Assembly (NCBI GenBank): GCA_964441455.1
Contig: CAYTUX010000244.1
Span: forward strand, 1 to 5,659
DNA length: 5,659 nt
DNA from: JAQICX01 sp964441455
GTDB lineage: Bacteria; Verrucomicrobiota; Kiritimatiellia; JAQICX01
Direction: 5' to 3'
Below are positions 1 through 5,539 of the stretch, one piece after another. The notes beneath the pieces were generated by a model. The model did no database searches. It was not told the origin of the DNA and saw only the letters and a program-made list of their open reading frames with translations. Position numbers and translations under genes: made by a program. How positions within the stretch are numbered: the stretch's first letter is position 1; each line of letters starts with the position of its first letter.

Positions 1-91
1 ATCATACATATCATAATTTTGCAACAAAAAAAAAGAAATATTTCCATTTTTTTTAACTTACGGCATATTTTTTTGAAAAGTTTTTGAGAAG

Positions 92-2296
92 TTACATTAT
101 TTTTGCAAGATCTGTTGAAGACATTGAGAGCCATTTTTTGAGTGTTGTGATTCTATTTTTAACGTCATTTTTAGAGATTGCAAGGTTCAGTCCTTTTTGA
201 TTGCCGACGATGACCACTAATTGTTTTCCGCGTGTTACAGCAGTATATATAAGATTTCTCTGAAGCATTATATAATGCTGAGTGTGGATTGGAATTACAA
301 TGCAAGGAAATTCGCTGCCTTGACTTTTATGGATAGTAAAAGCGTAGCATGGTTCGACTTCGTCAAGTTCATTAAAATCATATACGATTTTGCGTCCATC
401 AAAGTCGGCAGTGATCTCATTTTCAATAGTGTCTATTCTGATGATTTTTCCAATATCACCATTGTATATATCTTTGTCATAATTGTTTTCAAGCTGCATT
501 ATTTTGTCATTAACTCTATAAGTTGAAGCAAATCTTTCAATTTGTATTTGGCTTGGGTTAAGTATATTTTGAAGAGTTATATTGATATTTTGACTTCCTA
601 ATATGCCTCTTCTCATTGGAGTTATAACCTGTATATCTTTTATTGGGTCAAATCCAAATTTTTGAGGAATATTTTTTGAGACCATCTGTTGTATAATTTG
701 AAGAACTTTTTCCGGTTCATCAGCTTCAATGAAGTAGAAATCAGAATCTTTATTTTTGGATCCGGCATTCAGTTTTCTACCTTGGTGTATATTGTGAGCA
801 TTGACAACAATATCACTATTTGCTGCCTGTCGGAATATTTCATTCAATTTACATGTGGGAATATTTTTGGAATCAATCATATCTCTTAATACAGTTCCCG
901 GTCCCACAGACGGCAGCTGGTCCACATCACCAACGAAAATAACAGCAGCATGTCTTGGAAAAGCTTGCAGCAGGCTATGAGCTAATGAGATGTCCAGCAT
1001 ACTTGACTCATCAATTATGAAAACATCGCCTTCTAGAGGTGAATTCTGGTTTTTTTTAAATCTTCCCGCATGGGGATCAAACTCCAAAAGTCTATGTATT
1101 GTTTTGGCTGGTTGACCTGTTGTTTCAGACATTCTTTTTGCAGCACGTCCGGTTGGTGCGGCAAGAACAACTTCAAGTTTTTTTGCTTGAAGGATTTTGA
1201 TAATTGCATTAACAATTGTTGTTTTTCCAACCCCCGGTCCACCGGTGATAATCATAAGTTTATTTTCAACTGCCATTTCAATTGAGATTTTCTGTTGTGC
1301 GGCAAAATTGAGACCAGTTTTCTGTTCGCACCATTTTATGGCCTTTTCAACATCAATTTTTGGGCATGGGTGTTTTGTTTTCTGAAGGTCATGAATTATA
1401 TATGCACTTTGCAGTTCGGCATTATATAACTTTGTGAGATAGATGAGCGGTTCTATGGATATTTCAGGTATGATTTTTGATGTTAATCTTTTTATATTTA
1501 CACCATGCTGAATTGCATTTTCGATTATCTGCTGTGGAATATCCAAGATTGCCTGAGCTTTTTCAATTAACTGAGAGATTGGAGTTGCACAGTGACCTTC
1601 AGAAGTGATTTCGAGGAGTACATATTCCACGCCTGCTCGCGCCCGCAAATCGCTATCTTTTTCAATTCCGATTTTTTCTGCAATCATATCCGCAACTTTG
1701 AATCCGATACCTCTGATATCACGAGCCAGACAGTATGGATCCTTCTGAACTTTTTGTATTGCACTATCGCCATATATTTTATAGATACGAAAAGCTCTTG
1801 ATGTTCCGGCACCATTGGCAATCAGGAATCCCATTATGGAGCGGATTGCCTTGTTTCTGTTCCAGCTCTCTTTTATCAGCAGGCGGCGTTTGTGTCCAAT
1901 ACCCTCAACTTCTTCAAGCTTTGCAGAATTTGATTCCATGATATCATAAACATCTTTTCCGAATTTTTCAACCAATCTTTCGGCATATTTCGGACCAATT
2001 CCTTTTATGAGTCCTGATGCAAGGAATTTTTCGATTCCTTTTATACTGCTTGGAGGGGTGTTTTTTATATGTTCAGCTTTAAATTGTTTTCCATGTTGCT
2101 TGTCATTAATCCACTGTCCGGTTGCCGATACGAATTCGCCGGCAACAATTGCCGGCAGTTTGCCTATTAATGTGACCAGATTACGATTTCCTTTAACCTT
2201 TATTCTTAGCACACAGAAGCCGCTTTCTTCGCTATGAAAAGTCACTCTTTCTACAGATCCTTCGACCTCTTCATGTTTTTTAAAATATTCAGGCAT
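92..2296 (-). CDS. recD2: RecD2-type ATP-dependent 5'-3' DNA helicase
   Basis: The 734-residue product is a superfamily 1B helicase of the RecD2/YrrC type, which works without RecBC in DNA repair and replication-fork maintenance in the cytoplasm. An N-terminal OB-like region (about 10-80, with GSVERVTFHSEESGFCVLR) and helix-hairpin-helix segments (about 85-205, with GLIKGIGPKYAERLVEKFG and EVEGIGHKR) precede the motor. Visible motor motifs are Walker A GGPGVGKTT (352-360, Lys358), motif Ia APTGRAAKRM (380-389), Walker B IIDESSM (427-433), motif III GDVDQLP (456-462), motif IV NEIFRQ (485-490, Arg489), motif V TIHKSQGSEFP (654-664) and motif VI YTAVTRG (684-690). Every motif is intact, and the length lies between the D. 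radiodurans (about 715) and B. subtilis (about 800) proteins. The start fits the usual N-terminus, but no SD or clear promoter is visible upstream. It lies 192 nt downstream of the DUF1893 gene, so co-transcription is possible but unproven. Confidence 0.96.
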   Translation of the reverse strand: MPEYFKKHEEVEGSVERVTFHSEESGFCVLRIKVKGNRNLVTLIGKLPAIVAGEFVSATGQWINDKQHGKQFKAEHIKNTPPSSIKGIEKFLASGLIKGIGPKYAERLVEKFGKDVYDIMESNSAKLEEVEGIGHKRRLLIKESWNRNKAIRSIMGFLIANGAGTSRAFRIYKIYGDSAIQKVQKDPYCLARDIRGIGFKVADMIAEKIGIEKDSDLRARAGVEYVLLEITSEGHCATPISQLIEKAQAILDIPQQIIENAIQHGVNIKRLTSKIIPEISIEPLIYLTKLYNAELQSAYIIHDLQKTKHPCPKIDVEKAIKWCEQKTGLNFAAQQKISIEMAVENKLMIITGGPGVGKTTIVNAIIKILQAKKLEVVLAAPTGRAAKRMSETTGQPAKTIHRLLEFDPHAGRFKKNQNSPLEGDVFIIDESSMLDISLAHSLLQAFPRHAAVIFVGDVDQLPSVGPGTVLRDMIDSKNIPTCKLNEIFRQAANSDIVVNAHNIHQGRKLNAGSKNKDSDFYFIEADEPEKVLQIIQQMVSKNIPQKFGFDPIKDIQVITPMRRGILGSQNINITLQNILNPSQIQIERFASTYRVNDKIMQLENNYDKDIYNGDIGKIIRIDTIENEITADFDGRKIVYDFNELDEVEPCYAFTIHKSQGSEFPCIVIPIHTQHYIMLQRNLIYTAVTRGKQLVVIVGNQKGLNLAISKNDVKNRITTLKKWLSMSSTDLAKIM

Positions 2297-2380
2297 GATA
2301 TTTAGTGTTAAAAGGTAAACAACGGTTTTGTTTGAAACCTATCTGTTTTATTCCCTATTTTTCTGTTTGATTGCAGTTTC

Positions 2381-2476
2381 GGTCATCGGGGACGATGACC
2401 CTCCCGAAGTACAGTTTAAGGTTATGTTGCCAGCAGGGAGGGATGCTGTCCTCGGCGTCCGCTAAAACTACATTTT
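2381..2476 (-). repeat. GC-rich structured repeat between the DUF1893 gene and recD2 (copy A)
   Basis: This island differs in composition from its AT-rich surroundings. It holds a perfect 8-bp stem, GGTCATCG (2381-2388) with CGATGACC (2393-2400), closed by a GGGA loop in the + strand. It also holds a 5-bp stem, CAGCA (2431-2435) with TGCTG (2444-2448), and a 7-bp inverted pair, CCCTCCC (2399-2405) with GGGAGGG (2436-2442). Its right end, read on the minus strand, is TTTAGCGGACGCCGA (2466-2452). The same 15-mer occurs on the plus strand at 3617-3631, with weaker similarity running outward through an AAAAT-AGTTT stretch to about 2476. The word TTTGATTGCAG just outside the left end (2366-2376) recurs inside the palindrome at 3431-3441. 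No T-run follows either hairpin, so it does not look like an intrinsic terminator. A dispersed intergenic repeat is the best reading. Confidence 0.75.
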
Positions 2477-2488
2477 TATTAATACATT

Positions 2489-2872
2489 TTAATTGTTATT
2501 ATTTTTGTTTGCTCTATTTGTAATAATTTTGTGTGCTTCGTCCAGTGATTTTATATTTAAGAGCAGAGCTTCTGTTTTACATGGTAATTTATCAATCAGC
2601 TCATCATATGTATAAGACATTTGATGTTCTTCAAAAATGGGAATTGAGAGAGAGCTCAGCAGTTGTGCATGAACATTTTTTATACCCATGTGTGCTGTAA
2701 GCATTGCAGATGCTCTGCCGACAACTTTATCGATAATCCTTAGATTTGCAGGTTCGTATTCCGGGTGGTTTTTCAGAAAAGTTGCAAAGTCTAAAAGTGG
2801 GTGCAGCCATTTTCCTTCGTGTTCAAATATGATTTTATTATTTTGATAAACAATCAGTGATTTTTCTTTCAT
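2489..2872 (-). CDS. DUF1893 (TM1506-like) domain protein
   Basis: From this start the product has 127 residues and resembles the DUF1893/TM1506 family, a small domain placed in the cytidine-deaminase-like fold clan whose biochemical role is not established. Recognisable parts are SLIVYQNNKIIFEHEG (5-20), a PLLDF helix (25-29), the signature IDKVVGRASAML (47-58), GIKNVHAQLLS (63-73), SYTYDELIDKL (86-96) and a CKTE motif (98-101) where the family usually has a CPxE-like element. The ATG at 2872 is one base past the yjbQ stop (TAAGATG), so translational coupling is likely. In-frame ATGs at 2908, 2959 and 2989 would extend it, but the added residues do not look like the family and would overlap yjbQ by 35 to 116 nt. 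The tail ends in an Asn-rich run (NKNNNN). Family membership rests on remembered motifs. A catalytic activity should not be assumed. Confidence 0.85.
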   Translation of the reverse strand: MKEKSLIVYQNNKIIFEHEGKWLHPLLDFATFLKNHPEYEPANLRIIDKVVGRASAMLTAHMGIKNVHAQLLSSLSIPIFEEHQMSYTYDELIDKLPCKTEALLLNIKSLDEAHKIITNRANKNNNN

Positions 2873-2873
2873 C

Positions 2874-3257
2874 TTATTGGAGATAAACCTTTCTATTCCT
2901 TGGTCCATCAAACTCGCAAAAATATATTCCCTGCCATGTTCCCAATTGTAGTATACCATTTTCAACAATGATTTGTTGTGACACCCCATAAATTGATGAT
3001 TTCACGTGTGCGGCGGAATTTCCTTCCATATGGGCATAACCATTTGTCCATGGAACAATTCTGTCCAGGATATTTGCCATATCTTTAAGTACATCGGGGT
3101 CTGCATTTTCGTTTATGGTAACAGCAGCTGTTGTATGAGGAATAAAGACAGTTACAAATCCATGTTTCATTTTAGTTTCGTGAGCATAGCCTCTAACTTT
3201 GGATGTAATATCAATGAACTCTGTCTTTTTTGTTGTTTTGAGTATTATAGTTTTCAT
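2874..3257 (-). CDS. yjbQ: YjbQ/UPF0047 family protein
   Basis: The 127-residue product is a full-length UPF0047 protein, a small single-domain cytoplasmic family. E. coli YjbQ can supply thiamin-phosphate synthase activity, hence the database name secondary thiamine-phosphate synthase, but its normal substrate is uncertain. The family signatures are all present: FIPHTTAAVTINENADPDV (38-56), a histidine block HMEGNSAAHVKSS (76-88), and GTWQGIYFCEFDGPRNRKV (106-124). His41, His76 and His84 lie in the conserved blocks and are likely ligand- or metal-binding residues. The start is fixed by an AAGGAA SD four to five bases upstream and by a near-consensus promoter at 3280-3307. It is the first gene of a leftward unit, followed after one base by the DUF1893 gene. 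No thiamin-pathway gene is nearby to support a role in thiamin synthesis. Confidence 0.96.
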   Translation of the reverse strand: MKTIILKTTKKTEFIDITSKVRGYAHETKMKHGFVTVFIPHTTAAVTINENADPDVLKDMANILDRIVPWTNGYAHMEGNSAAHVKSSIYGVSQQIIVENGILQLGTWQGIYFCEFDGPRNRKVYLQ

Positions 3258-3260
3258 ATT

Positions 3261-3266
3261 TTCCTT
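3261..3266 (-). promoter_or_regulatory. Shine-Dalgarno site of yjbQ
   Basis: AAGGAA on the minus strand, with its AGGA core four bases before the ATG at 3257. It confirms the chosen start and shows that this organism uses anti-SD pairing, which makes the SD-less starts elsewhere in the window notable. Confidence 0.85.
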
Positions 3267-3279
3267 TAAATTTTATGTT

Positions 3280-3307
3280 ATTATAGCAAAAGCAGAAGTA
3301 AAGTCAA
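3280..3307 (-). promoter_or_regulatory. Sigma-70 type promoter of yjbQ
   Basis: On the minus strand the -35 box TTGACT (3307-3302) and the -10 box TATAAT (3285-3280) are separated by 16 bp. The -10 is perfect and the -35 matches TTGACA at five of six bases. Transcription should begin near 3273, giving a leader of about 16 nt that still includes the SD site. It would drive yjbQ and the coupled DUF1893 gene, and perhaps recD2 by readthrough. No operator-like dyad is evident around it. Confidence 0.85.
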
Positions 3308-3343
3308 ATTCCGATAACTGAACTTCATTGTTTTTTTTGATTT

Positions 3344-3367
3344 TTTGGGTGATAAAGTTGAAAATTA
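3344..3367 (+). repeat. Imperfect direct repeat, left copy
   Basis: The exact word TTTGGGTGATAAA (3344-3356) recurs at 3592-3604. The match continues for 11 more bases with four differences (20 of 24 identical). Both copies lie 16 to 20 nt before a GC-rich repeat island, the large palindrome here and the GCGGACGCCG copy on the right. They may be part of the repeat unit and not unrelated flanks. Confidence 0.6.
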
Positions 3368-3376
3368 TATTTTAAA

Positions 3377-3478
3377 GGCGGGGTCACGGACCCCGACCCT
3401 ACAGAAAACATTTGCAATCAACCATTTAGCTTTGATTGCAGCATCCGCAACTGTAGGGTCGGGGTCCGTGCCCCCGCC
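3377..3478. repeat. 102-nt nested palindrome with 28-bp GC-rich arms
   Basis: The left arm (3377-3404, starting GGCGGGGTCACGG) and right arm (3451-3478, ending GTGCCCCCGCC) are reverse complements at 27 of 28 positions. The one mismatch is T3384 against C3471. The 46-nt centre contains a second perfect stem, TGCAATCAA (3413-3421) with TTGATTGCA (3432-3440), around a 10-nt loop. The left arm also folds on itself, GGGGTC (3380-3385) with GACCCC (3389-3394), and the mismatch spoils this in the right arm. The left arm is 75% GC in an AT-rich setting. There is no transposase, no clear target-site duplication and no T-run, so a non-autonomous MITE/REP-like element fits better than a terminator. Confidence 0.88.
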
Positions 3479-3581
3479 AAAAAGGATGTCCAACCGAAAA
3501 AATTGGAAAAGTAACCTTAAATTTATGGTTGAGAGGATAAACATGTTTTTAAATCAATAAAATAAGGGTTTACATTATACT

Positions 3582-3604
3582 TTTATCACCCTTTGGGTGA
3601 TAAA
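3582..3604. repeat. Perfect 10-bp hairpin overlapping the right direct repeat
   Basis: TTTATCACCC (3582-3591) and GGGTGATAAA (3595-3604) pair perfectly around a TTT loop. The right arm is also the core of the direct repeat first seen at 3344-3356. The T-run lies before the stem and the A-run after it in both readings, the reverse of an intrinsic terminator. It is better seen as a repeat module or repeat boundary. Confidence 0.7.
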
Positions 3605-3615
3605 TTAGAAAATCA
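3592..3615 (+). repeat. Imperfect direct repeat, right copy
   Basis: The partner of 3344-3367, 248 nt downstream in the same orientation. It begins in the loop of the 10-bp hairpin and runs into the TTTAGCGGACGCCGA module, so the hairpin, the direct repeat and the GC-rich copy form one continuous block. Confidence 0.6.
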
Positions 3616-3651
3616 GTTTAGCGGACGCCGATCCAGCTACCAAACATAAAG
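3616..3651 (+). repeat. Short copy of the recD2-upstream repeat (copy B)
   Basis: TTTAGCGGACGCCGA (3617-3631) is identical to the minus-strand sequence 2466-2452. It then continues with CCAGCTACCAAACATAA. Copy A has CTGCTGGCAACATAA some 17 nt farther on, so this copy looks like the same element lacking an internal GC-rich hairpin segment. It ends about 15 nt from the stop codon of the small leftward gene. The two copies are in opposite orientations. Confidence 0.7.
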
Positions 3652-3665
3652 TGTTTTGATGATAA

Positions 3666-3875
3666 TTACGAGTTATTGTTTTTTGGCTTTTCCCCTTTAT
3701 ACCAGCCATCCTGTGGCATTGAATCGAAGCATGTAGGTTTTGGGTCTATCCATTTACCCGCAGGTGTAATTTGCCATTTTGTATAAAAGTCCATTGCTGA
3801 ACCATTTTTGTCTATATAGTAACCCTCTGGATGAAAACCAGTTTTAATTTCTCTCGCTGTGAATGTTTTACTCAT
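3666..3875 (-). CDS. Small hypothetical protein (69 aa)
   Basis: I do not recognise the family. The product is short, soluble-looking and rich in aromatic residues and lysine, with three tryptophans, one cysteine and no signal peptide or membrane segment. Blocks such as HPEGYYIDKNGSAMDFYTKW (15-34), ITPAGKWIDP (36-45) and QDGWYKGE (55-62), with regularly spaced Gly, Pro and Trp, suggest a compact beta-rich fold. That is inference only. Support for a real gene comes from an AAGGAA SD seven to eight bases before the ATG, a plausible promoter (3945-3973), its position opposite a divergent gene, and protein-like composition. The C-terminus is polar (KNNNS). It is transcribed alone, towards the repeat-rich spacer. 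Confidence 0.72.
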   Translation of the reverse strand: MSKTFTAREIKTGFHPEGYYIDKNGSAMDFYTKWQITPAGKWIDPKPTCFDSMPQDGWYKGEKPKNNNS

Positions 3876-3881
3876 TTGTTG

Positions 3882-3887
3882 TTCCTT
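3882..3887 (-). promoter_or_regulatory. Shine-Dalgarno site of the 69-aa gene
   Basis: AAGGAA on the minus strand, with AGGA seven bases before the ATG at 3875. It is the main reason to accept this short frame as a real gene and to choose this start. Confidence 0.75.
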
Positions 3888-3944
3888 ATGTTTTAATTTT
3901 AATATATATCTTACTAAGTGTATTTGTTGTAAAATAATGTATAA

Positions 3945-3973
3945 AATATATCACTTTTATCTTATGTAATCAA
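3945..3973 (-). promoter_or_regulatory. Candidate promoter of the 69-aa gene
   Basis: On the minus strand TTGATT (3973-3968) and TATATT (3950-3945) are 17 bp apart. Transcription would start near 3938 and leave a leader of about 60 nt. Both boxes are imperfect and the region is very AT-rich. A TTGACA lies farther up (4008-4003) but lacks a convincing -10 at the right distance. Confidence 0.5.
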
Positions 3974-3982
3974 TGAGATAAA
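3956..3982. promoter_or_regulatory. Dyad, possible operator, between divergent genes
   Basis: TTTATCTTAT (3956-3965) and ATGAGATAAA (3973-3982) are inverted repeats matching at 9 of 10 positions across a 7-nt centre. The dyad covers the -35 box of the candidate promoter for the 69-aa gene, as a repressor site could. AT-rich sequence gives such dyads by chance, so this is tentative. Confidence 0.35.
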
Positions 3983-4048
3983 TTGAAAAATTCTATTTTT
4001 TTTGTCAAGTATACACTTTTTATTACAAATTATAAGAAAATCAATTTG

Positions 4049-4077
4049 TTGACTTTGTTGTTTGGTTGACGTATAAT
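4049..4077 (+). promoter_or_regulatory. Sigma-70 type promoter of the lipoprotein gene
   Basis: TTGACT (4049-4054) and TATAAT (4072-4077) are 17 bp apart, eleven of twelve consensus bases at ideal spacing. Transcription should start near 4083-4085, only about five bases before the ATG at 4089, so the message would be almost leaderless. A second GTTGAC (4065-4070) repeats the -35 word but has no -10 at a usable distance. Confidence 0.85.
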
Positions 4078-4088
4078 TTAAAACTAAT

Positions 4089-5495
4089 ATGAAAAAGTAT
4101 TTATTAAAATTTTTTTATTGCATATCTATATGTGTGTTTTGCGGTTGTTCATCAAGCTCTGTCTTCAAGAGCTATCCTGCACAGGTCAATCCATACATGG
4201 AATCAGTATCTTCAGGACAAGTCATAGAATATAATAAAGTCTTTGAAAATCAGTTTGATTCCAATGATGCTGTATTATATGCAATGGAAAAAGCTAGGCT
4301 TGAACAGATTCAAAACTTGACAACAAATAGTCTTGAATATTACAAATTGGCAATTGCAATCATAAAAGAGATCGATGACAAAGCTGTTATATCTGCTTCT
4401 GATACTGGTGCACAGGCATCTGCTGTGGCTTTGAATGATAATACCATTCCATATAAGCCGCCAGGATATGAGAGAGTTGCTCTTCGGCAGATGCAGTCAA
4501 TGAACTATTTGGCAAAAGGTGATTTGGTAGGGGCATCTGTTGAAGTAAGAGCTGCTAACAATGAAGATAAAAAAGCAAAAGCCGCCCACGAAAAAGAGAT
4601 TGCCAGGGCTCGAGATTCTGTTGATCAAGCTAAAAAGGATGCAGACTTATCTTCTTTTAATGATGTATATGCAGAGATGAACAAAACCGTTGGGGGAGTT
4701 AAAAGCTCATTTTTAAATGCCTACACATATTATTATTCCGGTATAATATATGAACTTATTAAAAGTCCTAATGATGCCTATATAGATTACAAAAGAGCTT
4801 TGGAGATTGCCCCTGATAATGTGTATATTATCCGTGATGTTATTAGACTTGCAAAAAGCTTGGGTATGCGGGAAGACTACAACAGGTTTAAAGAGTTATA
4901 CTCCCGGGTTGAGCCTGATACGCCAGATCCGGATATGGGAGTTTTAGTTGTTCTGTTTGAAGATGGTTTTGTTAAACAGAAAGATTCAATTGATATACCA
5001 ATACCATATTTCGGTGCAGATACAATTATTCCTGTTACTTGTCCGATATATCAACCTCCGTGGTATCAGCCAAATATCTTGATTCTTAAAACTGATGGTG
5101 GTATTTCCCTTGAATCAAGAAGTATATGCTCTATAACTGATTTAGCTGTTAAATCACTTCAGGAGTCCCTTCCTGCAATTCTGGCAAGAGTTGTTATAAG
5201 AGGTCTTGCAAAAGCAACCGCGGCAAAACAGATGTCTGACTCCATGGGTGGATGGGGATCGCTGGCTGCAACAATATATAATATTATAACAGAATCTGCA
5301 GACAGAAGAAGCTGGTTGAGTCTTCCCGATAATGCTCAGCTTATTAGAACCTATATTGCTCCCGGAAATCATGAGCTTAATTTTACAATAGGCTATGAAT
5401 CAAGAAGTCATAATGTTGTTGTCAAACCAAATAAAATTACTATTGTTCGGGTTATTAAAACTAATGGCTTGATGTATATCAATACGCTGTATTAA
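4089..5495 (+). CDS. COG3014-type lipoprotein with TPR-like repeats
   Basis: The 468-residue product resembles uncharacterised lipoproteins of the COG3014 type, probably anchored in the outer membrane facing the periplasm. Residues 1-19 are a signal peptide (MKKYLLKFF, then a hydrophobic run). Cys20 in FCGC is the likely lipidated residue, followed by SSSS. Helical repeat-like segments lie at about 59-100 and 126-160, with a charged, coiled-coil-like stretch at 156-198. A clear TPR-type pair follows at 210-245 (TYYYSGIIYELIKSPNDA, then YIDYKRALEIAPDN). The C-terminal part looks mixed alpha/beta, with GVLVVLFEDGFVKQK (284-298), a helical ARVVIRGLAKATAAKQ (366-381), DRRSWLSLPDNAQLIRTYI (405-423) and PGNHELNF (425-432). 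No function is known to me. The start is fixed by the signal peptide, yet no SD is present. It is divergent from the 69-aa gene and apparently monocistronic within the window. Confidence 0.88.
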   Translation: MKKYLLKFFYCISICVFCGCSSSSVFKSYPAQVNPYMESVSSGQVIEYNKVFENQFDSNDAVLYAMEKARLEQIQNLTTNSLEYYKLAIAIIKEIDDKAVISASDTGAQASAVALNDNTIPYKPPGYERVALRQMQSMNYLAKGDLVGASVEVRAANNEDKKAKAAHEKEIARARDSVDQAKKDADLSSFNDVYAEMNKTVGGVKSSFLNAYTYYYSGIIYELIKSPNDAYIDYKRALEIAPDNVYIIRDVIRLAKSLGMREDYNRFKELYSRVEPDTPDPDMGVLVVLFEDGFVKQKDSIDIPIPYFGADTIIPVTCPIYQPPWYQPNILILKTDGGISLESRSICSITDLAVKSLQESLPAILARVVIRGLAKATAAKQMSDSMGGWGSLAATIYNIITESADRRSWLSLPDNAQLIRTYIAPGNHELNFTIGYESRSHNVVVKPNKITIVRVIKTNGLMYINTLY

Positions 5496-5526
5496 AACGT
5501 GGGATGTGGTAAGATTTAAGAGAAAT

Positions 5527-5539
5527 CGAGCTATGCTCG
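5527..5539 (+). other. Small hairpin downstream of the lipoprotein gene
   Basis: CGAGC (5527-5531) and GCTCG (5535-5539) pair perfectly around TAT, 31 nt after the lipoprotein stop. No T-run follows, so a factor-independent terminator is not supported. It could be a processing or 3'-stabilising stem. The rest of 5496-5659 shows nothing else I can support. Confidence 0.4.

Larger units (their letters stand above)
3258..3665. other. 408-nt gene-free, repeat-rich intergenic region
   Basis: Between the yjbQ start and the end of the small 69-aa gene there is no convincing coding sequence. The stretch holds the yjbQ promoter and SD, an imperfect direct repeat (3344-3367 and 3592-3615), a large nested palindrome (3377-3478), a 10-bp hairpin (3582-3604) and a short copy (3616-3651) of the repeat found upstream of recD2. 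An open frame crossing the palindrome (3345-3560) is explained by the repeat and matches no family I know. Confidence 0.8.

Noticed and set aside
1..91. Terminator after recD2
   Set aside because: There is an A-run at about 25-34 (T-run on the transcribed strand), but only a very weak AT palindrome before it. No convincing stem was found.
221..2237. Several open frames of 60-100 codons on both strands inside recD2
   Set aside because: All lie within a complete helicase gene with every motif intact, are cysteine- and phenylalanine-heavy, and have no credible start signals.
2873..2989. Longer 166-aa form of the DUF1893 protein starting at 2989
   Set aside because: The extra 39 residues are an out-of-frame reading of the conserved end of yjbQ, and the family-like sequence begins at the ATG at 2872.
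3006..3269. Rightward 87-aa frame opposite yjbQ
   Set aside because: It is antisense to strongly conserved UPF0047 sequence and has the composition of a shadow frame.
3377..3478. CRISPR or tRNA interpretation of the repeats
   Set aside because: There are only inverted arms and a few scattered words, no regularly spaced direct repeats, no cas genes, and no cloverleaf.
3345..3560. Rightward 71-aa open frame through the large palindrome
   Set aside because: Its middle is simply the translation of the two repeat arms (AGSRTPTLQ and VGSGSVPPPK). There is no SD at its start and no family resemblance.
3582..3604. 10-bp hairpin as a bidirectional terminator
   Set aside because: T residues precede the stem and A residues follow it on both strands, the opposite of the terminator arrangement.
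5154..5372. Leftward 72-aa frame inside the lipoprotein gene
   Set aside because: It is antisense to the conserved C-terminal part, cysteine-rich in the manner of a shadow frame, and without an SD.
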